DNA of 57,781 bases from positions 1 through 57,781 of the forward strand of contig WGBU01000047.1 of assembly GCA_015494155.1 (NCBI GenBank), given 5' to 3'. The position numbers were made by a program, and so were the translations under genes. This DNA is from Deltaproteobacteria bacterium. Its GTDB lineage: Bacteria; Desulfobacterota; Dissulfuribacteria; Dissulfuribacterales; Dissulfuribacteraceae. Position 1 is the first letter of the stretch; every line of letters begins with the position of its first letter. Below are positions 36,615 to 43,837 of this stretch, piece by piece. Under the pieces are notes generated by a model, which was given only the letters and a program-made list of their open reading frames with translations, ran no database searches and was not told where the DNA came from.

Positions 36615-37907
36615 ATGCTGGATATCTTATTTAAGAATTGCACCATCATAGACCCATTTAACAGGGTAGAGACAAAGGCTGATCTCCTCATTGAAGGTGG
36701 GAGAATAACGGGGCTGGAAAGGGATATAACCCCTCGAGACGGCATCAAGACCATAAATCTCCAAGGGCGGTGGGTGGTGCCGGGCCTTGTAGACATCCAC
36801 ACCCACCTTAGGGAACCTGGCGAGGAATACAAAGAGACCATCTTAACAGGGCTTAAGAGTGCAGTTGCAGGGGGATTCACTACGGTCTGCGCCATGCCAA
36901 ATACAAGGCCGCCCAACGATTCAGCTTCGGTCACCAGATTCATCATAGGGCGCGCCCGTGAGTGCAACCTTGGTCGTGTGCTCCCAGTGGCAACCATCAC
37001 CAAGGCACAGAAGGGCACAGAACTCACCGAGTTCGGAGACCTGCTCAGCGCTGGTGCAGTGGCCTTTTCAGACGATGGGCTCCCTGTAAAAAATTCAAGG
37101 ATCATGAGGCTTGCCCTAGAGTATGCCCTCAACTTCGATGCCCTCATAATCTCCCATTCAGAGGACTTGGAGCTTGCACGCCACGGGGTAATGAACGAGG
37201 GGAGGATGTCCACCACCCTAGGGCTTATGGGGATACCCAATGCCGCAGAGGACATCCAGGTTTATAGGGATGTAAGGCTTGCAGAGACCACAGGAGCAAG
37301 GCTCCACATCGCCCATGTGAGTACAAAGGAGGCGGTGGAGATCATACGCTCTGCCAAGAGGCGTGGTGTACGGGTGACGTGTGAGACTGCCCCCCACTAC
37401 TTTTCCCTCACAGAAGAGGCAGTAGAGGGCTACAACACCCTTGCCAAGATGAATCCACCTCTTCGGACCGAGGAAGACAGAGAGGCCATTATTGAGGGGC
37501 TTAGGGACGGGACCATAGATTGTATAGCCACTGACCATGCCCCCCACAGTACCCTTGAAAAGGAGTGCGAATTTGAAAAGGCGGCAAATGGCATAATAGG
37601 CCTTGAGACAGCAGTCCCACTTGGGCTCCGCTTGGTAAAGAAAGGGGTCTTGTCTCCCATGCAGCTTGTGGAACTCATGACAGTGGGGCCTTGTAAGGTT
37701 ATTGGCCTTGAGAAAGGGGGCGTAAGACCTGGTGAGTTGGCAGACCTTACAGTGATAGACCCGGAGTGCGCCTTTCACGTGACCCCTCAAAACCTTTGCT
37801 CCAAGTCACACAACTCGCCCTTTCTGGGTGAGACCCTTGAAGGGCGTGCCGTCATCACCCTATTTGAGGGACGGTGCGTATTTGATCTCCATGGGATGGT
37901 CTCATGA
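36615..37907 (+). CDS. pyrC: dihydroorotase
   Basis: It closes the pyrimidine ring. The 430-residue protein of the class I (B. subtilis-like) type has the metal motif VPGLVDIHTHLREPGEEYKE. Other motifs are VCAMPNTRPPNDS, AVAFSDDGLPV, LHIAHVSTKEAVEII, CETAPHYFSLTEE and CIATDHAPHS. It overlaps the next gene by 4 bases (ATGA), making one transcription unit with pyrB and probably the two-component genes. Confidence 0.95.
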   Translation: MLDILFKNCTIIDPFNRVETKADLLIEGGRITGLERDITPRDGIKTINLQGRWVVPGLVDIHTHLREPGEEYKETILTGLKSAVAGGFTTVCAMPNTRPPNDSASVTRFIIGRARECNLGRVLPVATITKAQKGTELTEFGDLLSAGAVAFSDDGLPVKNSRIMRLALEYALNFDALIISHSEDLELARHGVMNEGRMSTTLGLMGIPNAAEDIQVYRDVRLAETTGARLHIAHVSTKEAVEIIRSAKRRGVRVTCETAPHYFSLTEEAVEGYNTLAKMNPPLRTEEDREAIIEGLRDGTIDCIATDHAPHSTLEKECEFEKAANGIIGLETAVPLGLRLVKKGVLSPMQLVELMTVGPCKVIGLEKGGVRPGELADLTVIDPECAFHVTPQNLCSKSHNSPFLGETLEGRAVITLFEGRCVFDLHGMVS

Positions 37908-39316
37908 AGCCCAAGATCCTGGTAGTGGACGATGACCCCAGTCTCAGGGAATTTCTCGAGATCTTTTTGGCAAGCGAGGGCTACAGGGTAGAGTCTTCAG
38001 AGGATGGAGATGGTGCGCTGAGTGCCCTTGAGGCCGGGGACATCGACTGTGTGCTCTCTGACATAAAGATGCCAGGGATGGATGGCGTAAGCCTCCTAAA
38101 AGAGATCAAGGCCAGGTGGCCAAAGCTCCCTGTCATCCTGATAACTGCCTTTGCATCTCTAGATTCTGCTGTAGAGGCCATGCGTGAGGGGGCGTGGGAC
38201 TATGTGACAAAGCCCTTTCAGATAGACGAGCTCAAGGGAATCATCGAAAGGGCTCTAGACTCTACTGAAGAGGCCCACCAGGGCCATCCATCTGGCCAGC
38301 TCCATTCAGACGAGACTATGCCCTTTACCTTGGGGCGAATGGTGGCCAAGAGCCCCAAGATGAAAAAGATCTTCGAGCTCATACCCAGGGTGGCATCGAG
38401 TCCCTCAAGTGTCCTCATCACTGGAGAGAGCGGCACGGGCAAGGAGTTGATTGCCAGGGCATTACACAACCTGGGCTCCAGGCGCGACTATCCCTTTGTT
38501 GTGGTGAACTGCGGCGGGATCCCAGAAAACCTCCTTGAAAGCGAACTCTTTGGTTACGTAAAGGGGGCCTTTACTGGCGCAGACCGGGACAAGGAAGGCC
38601 TATTCATGAGGGCCCACCGGGGCACCATCTTTTTGGACGAGGTGGGAGAGCTCCCCTTGCCACTCCAGGTAAAGTTGCTCCGGGTACTCCAGGAAAAGGC
38701 CTTCTGCCCCTTGGGGAGTACTGAGGAAAAGAGTGTAGATGTCAGAATCATAGCAGCCACCAACAGGGACCTGGAGGTGGAGGTCATGGAGGGTAGGTTC
38801 AGAGAAGACCTCTACTACAGGTTGAATGTGATCCACATCCACGTGCCACCCCTAAGAGAGAGGCCTGAGGACATCCCTATCCTGGTCCAATATTTCCTAG
38901 AAAAATATAGCAAAGAACAGGGGAAACCCGTACAGGGGATCTCGAGCTATGCCATGGAGGCACTCAAGAACTACCCCTTCCCTGGTAATGTGCGCGAGCT
39001 CGAAAACATCGTAGAACGAAGCGTTGCACTCTCTTCTACAAATCTGATCCTGCCAGAGAGCCTGAGTCTCGCCAGGTTCAAAGAGGGGAAGAAGGCCCCT
39101 TCCCAGCCCATGGCCAAGGATCTAGCCACCCTCATAGATCTAGTGGAATTGCCAGAACAGGGGCTCGAACTCGACTCCACCTTGGACAGGCTCGAAAGGC
39201 GCCTCATAGAACTCGCCATGGAGAGGGCCAACGGCTCTAAACAGGAGGCGGCGAGGATATTGGGGATCAACCAGAGGTCTTTACGTTACAGGCTTCAAAA
39301 ACATGGCCTCCTATGA
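37904..39316 (+). CDS. NtrC/PilR-family sigma-54 response regulator
   Basis: Of 470 residues, the N-terminal receiver is KILVVDDDPSLREFLEIFL with the phospho-acceptor Asp in VLSDIKMPGMDGV. The AAA+ domain has GESGTGKELIARALH, GAFTGADRDKEG and LDEVGELPLPLQ. The Fis-type helix-turn-helix is ERANGSKQEAARILGINQRS. It activates sigma-54 promoters when phosphorylated. The kinase gene overlaps by 14 bases and has a PilS-like layout, so the pair may be PilS-PilR; no pilin gene is nearby, so the symbol is left blank. Confidence 0.93.
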   Translation: MKPKILVVDDDPSLREFLEIFLASEGYRVESSEDGDGALSALEAGDIDCVLSDIKMPGMDGVSLLKEIKARWPKLPVILITAFASLDSAVEAMREGAWDYVTKPFQIDELKGIIERALDSTEEAHQGHPSGQLHSDETMPFTLGRMVAKSPKMKKIFELIPRVASSPSSVLITGESGTGKELIARALHNLGSRRDYPFVVVNCGGIPENLLESELFGYVKGAFTGADRDKEGLFMRAHRGTIFLDEVGELPLPLQVKLLRVLQEKAFCPLGSTEEKSVDVRIIAATNRDLEVEVMEGRFREDLYYRLNVIHIHVPPLRERPEDIPILVQYFLEKYSKEQGKPVQGISSYAMEALKNYPFPGNVRELENIVERSVALSSTNLILPESLSLARFKEGKKAPSQPMAKDLATLIDLVELPEQGLELDSTLDRLERRLIELAMERANGSKQEAARILGINQRSLRYRLQKHGLL

Positions 39317-40901
39317 GATAACCCCACGTCTCTTCTATGCACTCACTGCAGGTCGCCTGGTGGTCCTGGTAGTGGTGTTGGTGAGTGCACTCTTTTTAAA
39401 GGGCATAGGCACTGCCTGGCAGGCCCAAGGTGTAGAGGAATTCTTCTTCTTACTCGCCTTTGCCTTCTTTGTAACCATTGTTGCAATACTCTGGTTTAAA
39501 AAAAGGCGTCTCACACTCCCTTTCATCTACGCCTATGTGATGACAGACCTCATACTAGTTACTGGTGCTGTCTATCTCACAGGGGGCACAGAGAGCCATC
39601 TCTCTTTTCTTTACATGCTGGTGATCTTCTCGTCGTGTTTTTTTGAATACCAATATGGACCGAGTGTCTCTGCTGGTTTTGCCACAGTAGCCTACATCTT
39701 CCTTACCACCATGGACGCGCAAAAGGGTATCCCGCTGCGCAGTCTTGCCTTTGTCTTTTTCACTAACATGGCAGCCTTTTGGCTCACAGCCCTCTTGGGC
39801 TCTATCCTGGCAAGGCGCCTTCTCACGTCTAGGAAAGAGGTGGATCGGCTTAGGGCCATCCAGGACACAGTCTTGGACTCGCTCTCCTCTGGACTCATAC
39901 TCACAGACCCATCGGGTGAAGTGATATTTATAAACCGGGCAGGGAAAGAGGTCCTCAGGGACGCAATAGCCATCTCTCCAGGGCACCGCCTCCAGGGCCT
40001 TTGGCCAGAGGTATGGCAGATGAGACACGAGGTGGATGGCACACGAGGTGCCAAGCGAGAGGAGGTGCAGCTTCAACTAAAAGATGGTAGCAAAAGGTCG
40101 CTGGGCATCTCTTGTTTTTCATTAACTTCCTCTCCAGAGAAGGCACCCCTTGGATATGGATTCATCTTTCAAGACATAACCCCGTTTAAGGAGCAGGAGC
40201 GACGGCTCCAGCGGATGGACAGGCTCGCTGCCCTTGGGGAGATGGCGGCAGGTCTTGCCCATGAACTTAGAAACCCCCTGGCATCCATGTCTGGGGCAGC
40301 ACAATTCCTGGCAAAAAGGGGAGGCATGGACCGTGCCTCAAAAAGGCTCCTCGAGATCATAGAAAAGGAGGCATCCAGGCTGAACTCCATTGCAGAGTCC
40401 TTTCTCCTGTATGCACGGCCAGACAGATCGAACAACCAGGAAGACGCAGACCCAGTAAGTGTGATCGAAGATGTACTGGCCCTAGTGGAGAGGAAAAAGG
40501 ACCTCCCCAGCGCCACCATAGAGACCAGGTTTGAGGCAAAGGAGCGCCTCCAAGTCCCAGAAGGCCCCTTGAAGCAGGTGGTCTTAAACTTGGTTATGAA
40601 TGCCTTTGAGTCCCTTGGACCTGAGGGAGGGAGGATCACTATCTTTCTCGTACCTGGTGAAAAAGGGGATGAGTCGAGGCTTATCATTGAGGATACTGGT
40701 GTGGGCATCGATGATGAGTTGATAGACAAGATATTTGACCCATTCTACTCTACAAAACCCACTGGCACAGGCCTCGGGCTTGCCATTGTCCACAGCCTTG
40801 TGAGGTCTTGGGGTGGAGACATCCAGGTACATTCTAAAAAGGGGAAAGGGACCAGGTTTTCCATCACCCTCCCCAAAGTAAGTGACACTGCTCTCTCTTA
40901 A
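39303..40901 (+). CDS. PilS-like membrane sensor histidine kinase
   Basis: Of 532 residues, about six membrane segments cover residues 10-180, including the PilS-like TGGTESHLSFLYMLVIFSSC. A PAS domain (DTVLDSLSSGLILTDPSGEV) follows. The HisKA domain has MAAGLAHELRNPLASMSGAA, the phospho-His being in AHELRNPL. The ATPase domain shows NLVMNAFESLG (N-box), IEDTGVGIDDELIDKIFDPF and [17 protein letters not shown]. It is the cognate kinase of the upstream regulator, with overlapping reading frames. Confidence 0.92.
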   Translation: MASYEITPRLFYALTAGRLVVLVVVLVSALFLKGIGTAWQAQGVEEFFFLLAFAFFVTIVAILWFKKRRLTLPFIYAYVMTDLILVTGAVYLTGGTESHLSFLYMLVIFSSCFFEYQYGPSVSAGFATVAYIFLTTMDAQKGIPLRSLAFVFFTNMAAFWLTALLGSILARRLLTSRKEVDRLRAIQDTVLDSLSSGLILTDPSGEVIFINRAGKEVLRDAIAISPGHRLQGLWPEVWQMRHEVDGTRGAKREEVQLQLKDGSKRSLGISCFSLTSSPEKAPLGYGFIFQDITPFKEQERRLQRMDRLAALGEMAAGLAHELRNPLASMSGAAQFLAKRGGMDRASKRLLEIIEKEASRLNSIAESFLLYARPDRSNNQEDADPVSVIEDVLALVERKKDLPSATIETRFEAKERLQVPEGPLKQVVLNLVMNAFESLGPEGGRITIFLVPGEKGDESRLIIEDTGVGIDDELIDKIFDPFYSTKPTGTGLGLAIVHSLVRSWGGDIQVHSKKGKGTRFSITLPKVSDTALS

Positions 40902-41100
40902 AGAGGGCTTTTGCGTATTTTTTTGTGGCCTACGGGACGCCTTCTTTTTTGTGAATTTTTTAGGGAACCAGCCAACAATTAGGGTTCATAACGACCATTA
41001 CGCTTTCTAAGAGATTTGCTGTTCAGTATCGACATGTATTTTAAAGACTCCAAAACGTTATCAACGTATTTATCCATTTCAATCAAGGTTTTTAATTGGA

Positions 41101-41297
41101 GGGCGGAGGCGCTCCAAACGGAACATGGTCTCGCCTTTTCCTCCGTGCTCCGCTCGGCCGGCCTAGTCGGCCTCCATGCCGACAAGGCCGGGGCGTGCGT
41201 CCATGCACGCCCCCTCACTCCCTTCGGGAGTTCGGGCCTTTTTCGCTTTGCACTCCGGAGCTCGACCAAACCGTTCCTTATTGGAGCCGCCCCCGCC
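41101..41297 (+). repeat. 197-bp structured palindromic repeat, copy A
   Basis: The ends are imperfect inverted repeats: GGGCGGAGGCGCTCCAA opens it, and the reverse complement of its end begins GGCGGGGGCGGCTCCAAT. Inside are three successive hairpins. H1 (41158-41191) has stems CCGGCC and GTCGGC, split by TA/AA, with loop CTCCAT. H2 (41192-41211) has stem GGCGTGC and loop GTCCAT. H3 (41217-41231) has stem ACTCCC. A T-run follows H3. The copy at 41576-41772 has the same length in inverted orientation with no indel between the two. It could act as RNA or single-stranded DNA. No transposase is nearby. Confidence 0.88.
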
Positions 41298-41400
41298 TTG
41301 CTCCTTTACCCATTGCTTTTTTTCTTGTTTGTACATTCACTTTTGGGCAAACCGCTATCCTCCCAGGACATGAGATAACGGACAAAAATAGAAAATGAAA

Positions 41401-41540
41401 GGGCAAGGTTGAGCCTCTTTAAAGCGGGCTCTAGGGCAATCATTTACGATCACAAAACCGTCTGAACTCCTCAGTTCCTCTTCCACTCCCTGGTCTATGA
41501 CAAACCTTCTAGTAACCAGCCATGATTTTCGTTTTTAAAG
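41401..41540 (-). pseudogene. decayed fragment of a paralogue of the AAA+ gene at 46130-48385
   Basis: The minus strand reads KNENHGW, then after a deletion and frameshift RFVIDQGVEEELRSSDGFVI. The AAA+ protein has ENENHGWFMVHQ..., FVIDQGVEEELRDSDGFVII and then DD at residues about 100-160. DNA similarity is obvious between 41447-41538 and roughly 47960-48095, apart from about 50 missing bases. The end also keeps a diverged version of the PTLKRLSPK segment. No start, Walker motifs or complete domain remain. It lies between the two inverted 197-bp repeats, so it may have been carried in, or captured, with them. Confidence 0.8.
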
Positions 41541-41575
41541 GCTGATAGGGGCGTCAGGATTTTCGGCCTTGCAGA

Positions 41576-41772
41576 GGGCGGAGGCGCCTCCAATAAGGAA
41601 CGGTTTGGTCGAGCCCGGAGTGCGTAACGAAAAAAGCCCGAGGCCCTTAAAGGGCCGAGGGTGCGCACATGGATGTGCGCACCGCCCTTGTGTGCATGGA
41701 CGCACACTAGGGCGGCTAAGTGGAGCACGGAGGAAAAAGCGAGACCATGTTCCGTTTGGAGCGCCTCCGCCC
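41576..41772 (-). repeat. 197-bp structured palindromic repeat, copy B (inverted)
   Basis: This is the same element as 41101-41297 on the opposite strand. The outer 50 bases are almost identical to copy A. Hairpins lie at 41715-41682 (stems CCGCCC and GTGTGC, loop GTCCAT), 41681-41662 (stem TGCGCAC, loop ATCCAT) and 41656-41642 (stem GGCCC). The stem sequences differ from copy A but remain fully paired, while the loop CCAT and the TA/AA internal loop are kept. This copy has better-matched ends than A. Confidence 0.88.
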
Positions 41773-41805
41773 AAAAGGCTTGGCAGATGAACATTCACTA
41801 AAGCC

Positions 41806-41964
41806 CTAGTTTAGTGCATTTAGATTCTCTTCCACGACCCCAAAAAACACTTCAAAAACATCATGGGTAAAGGCCACTCCAGGGGACAATCTATAGACCT
41901 TGGCCACGCTCTTGAGCGAGAAGGAGCAGTAGCGAAGACTCCAGCGATTGGACCGGCTCTATCT
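41806..41964 (-). pseudogene. possible C-terminal coding vestige
   Basis: One minus-strand frame without a start reads about 50 residues, including SLKSVAKVYRLSPGVAFTHD and VFEVFFGVVEENLNALN, and ends at a TAG (41808-41806). The composition looks protein-like, but it is preceded by a stop and no family is recognised. It could be the tail of a decayed gene next to repeat B, or chance. Confidence 0.3.
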
Positions 41965-42086
41965 TGACTATTGAGGAATCTTTTGTCATAATCAAAACAT
42001 ATGGTATCTAAAGATATTTTCTATAGATAATCCATCTTTCTATAAGAAATACCAATAGACGCATTCTAGCTGGAGCACAGAAGAAG

Positions 42087-42713
42087 ATGAGTGAAAAAGT
42101 AATAATAGATTGTAGTGGCCTTGCCTGTCCAAAGCCCGTCCTGGAGGCCAAAGAGGCCCTTGAATCCATGCCAAAAGATGGCTCGAAAGAGCTCGTGGTC
42201 ATAGTAGACAACGAGGCCGCCAGAAACAATGTGGAACGCTTTTTGAGTAGTCAGGGCTGTAGAGTTCAAGTAGAGGCCCTGGGTGGAGAAAAATTCAGGC
42301 TCACAGCCTCGGTGGGGAGTGGATACAAAGAACGTCCTGTAGAGATAAGCTGCACCCCTTCGCCGCAGAAGGGAGCAGAGTCCATTGCCATCTTATTTAA
42401 GTCTGATACCATGGGTGAAGGGGACAGAGAACTGGGCACCACCCTTATGGATGCCTTTTGTCATACACTTCTCGAGATACGGCCTGTACCGATGTTTATG
42501 GCCTTCTACAATAGTGGAGTAAAACTCGCCACCACGGGTTCGGTTGTGTTGGATGCCCTTAAAGAGTTTGAAAAACAGGGTACCCAACTCCTAGTCTGCG
42601 GGACCTGTCTCCGTTTCTATGGCCTGGAGGATGCCCTTGAAGTGGGTAGGGTATCCAATATGTATGAGATCTTGGAGGCCTTGACCAAGGTCACCAAGGT
42701 CATCCATCCATGA
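42087..42713 (+). CDS. yedF: YedF-type selenium-metabolism protein (TusA + DsrE-like)
   Basis: This 208-residue two-domain protein has an N-terminal TusA/SirA-like domain with the catalytic CSGLACPKPVLEAKEALE (Cys-Pro-x-Pro). The C-terminal DsrE/F-like domain shows AILFKSDTMGEGDRELG and LLVCGTCLRFYG. This exact fusion is the family that co-occurs with selenium-utilisation genes, where it is thought to handle reactive sulfur or selenium. Here selA and a predicted selenoprotein hydrogenase are close by, which fits. AGAAGAAG precedes the ATG. It overlaps the next gene by 4 bases. Confidence 0.9.
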   Translation: MSEKVIIDCSGLACPKPVLEAKEALESMPKDGSKELVVIVDNEAARNNVERFLSSQGCRVQVEALGGEKFRLTASVGSGYKERPVEISCTPSPQKGAESIAILFKSDTMGEGDRELGTTLMDAFCHTLLEIRPVPMFMAFYNSGVKLATTGSVVLDALKEFEKQGTQLLVCGTCLRFYGLEDALEVGRVSNMYEILEALTKVTKVIHP

Positions 42714-43837
42714 CCAAGACCGTCTTCAAATTCCTGGCAGTAGTCCCACTAGGGATCGAGGATGTGACCCTGGGAGAGGTCAAATCCCTATTCAACTCTG
42801 GGAAAAAGGTGAGGGGAGGTGTGGAGTTTTCAGGGGATATATCTACCCTAATGAAGGCCAACCTGTACCTCAGGACACCAACCAGGATTTTGCTCACTGT
42901 TGGGCGATTCAAGGCAAAGGACTTTAAGTCCCTAATCCAGCGCACAGCCAGGTATCCATGGGAGATCTATTGCCCCAAAGGGATTCCCCTCAAGATCAGG
43001 GTGGCCTCGAGCCATTCGAGGCTCTGGCACACAGATGCAGTGAAAGAGCGTCTCCTAAAGGGCATCGAAGGGCGCCTCGGGTTCAGCCCCACGCTCTGTC
43101 CCAAAGGTGAAGTGCAAGACCACGACCAATACCAATTAGTGGTCTGTAGGTTAAAAAACGATATCTGTACCCTAGAGGTGGACACCTCTGGAGACTTCCT
43201 CTTTAAGAGGGGATACAAGGTATCCAAGGGGCTTGCCCCCCTTAGGGAAAATCTTGCAGCAGCGCTCATCCTTGCCTCTGGCTGGGACAAAGACTCCCCG
43301 CTCCTAGACCCATTCTGTGGCACTGGGACCATCCCCATCGAGGCGGCACTCATGTTGCGAAACATACCGCCTGGAGCGAAGAGGACGTTTCCATTTTTTA
43401 GGTGGCGCATATTCGATGCCAGACTGTGGGAAGATATCTTGTATAGGGCGTTGGAGGGGGTAAAAAGAGAGGAGATGAGCCCCATTATCTTTGCCAGAGA
43501 CAGGGACCCTGCCATGGTAGAGGCCACATGCGAGAATGCTAAAAGAGCCGGTGTTTTGGAAGATATCTCTGTTGAAAGGCTATCTTTTGAAACTTCTGCT
43601 CCACCAAACAACCGTCCAGGCTGGATAGTGACCAATCTGCCATATGGTGAAAGGCTAAAGGAGGGTGGCGAAAGCGCTTTTCTAAAAAACATAAAAGAAC
43701 ATCTTGGGAAGAACTACAGGGGCTGGAAGGTCTTTTGCCTATTTCCCACTGCTCAAACAAGACTGATACAGGGAGCGAGAGAAGTCTTGCGATTTTTCCA
43801 TGGTGGCATCAAGGTCTCTCTTTTGAGACTATCCTGA
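42710..43837 (+). CDS. THUMP-domain RNA methyltransferase (RlmL/Trm-like)
   Basis: This 375-residue protein has an N-terminal ferredoxin-like/THUMP region (LRTPTRILLTVGRFKAKDFK). The SAM-dependent methyltransferase domain has motif I SPLLDPFCGTGTIPIEAAL and the guanine-N2 methyltransferase motif IVTNLPYGERLKEGG. These enzymes modify 23S rRNA or tRNA guanines. It resembles the N-terminal half of E. coli RlmL, without the RlmK part. The stop at 43837 lies 28 bases inside the convergent selenohydrogenase frame. Confidence 0.9.
   Translation: MTKTVFKFLAVVPLGIEDVTLGEVKSLFNSGKKVRGGVEFSGDISTLMKANLYLRTPTRILLTVGRFKAKDFKSLIQRTARYPWEIYCPKGIPLKIRVASSHSRLWHTDAVKERLLKGIEGRLGFSPTLCPKGEVQDHDQYQLVVCRLKNDICTLEVDTSGDFLFKRGYKVSKGLAPLRENLAAALILASGWDKDSPLLDPFCGTGTIPIEAALMLRNIPPGAKRTFPFFRWRIFDARLWEDILYRALEGVKREEMSPIIFARDRDPAMVEATCENAKRAGVLEDISVERLSFETSAPPNNRPGWIVTNLPYGERLKEGGESAFLKNIKEHLGKNYRGWKVFCLFPTAQTRLIQGAREVLRFFHGGIKVSLLRLS

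Larger units (their letters stand above)
40902..42086. other. 1.2-kb gene-poor region holding inverted structured repeats and gene relics
   Basis: This is the only long stretch here without a convincing intact gene. In order it contains: an AT-rich part (40902-41100) with a short minus-strand frame near 40986-41090 that reads MDKYVDNVLESLKYM and may be a vestige; structured repeat A (41101-41297); a relic of an AAA+ gene (41401-41540); repeat B in the opposite orientation (41576-41772); another possible coding vestige (41806-41964); and an AT-rich leader (41965-42086) before the YedF gene. The 60-120-codon frames over the repeats only follow the palindromic sequence. Confidence 0.75.

Noticed and set aside
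41096-41398. 60-120-residue frames over the GC-rich repeats
   Set aside because: They follow the palindromic sequence on both strands and have no domain; the DNA itself, not a protein, is conserved between the copies.
41101-41772. CRISPR array or integron attC sites
   Set aside because: There are only two copies, inverted rather than direct, with no regular spacers, no cas or integrase gene, and ends unlike attC core sites.
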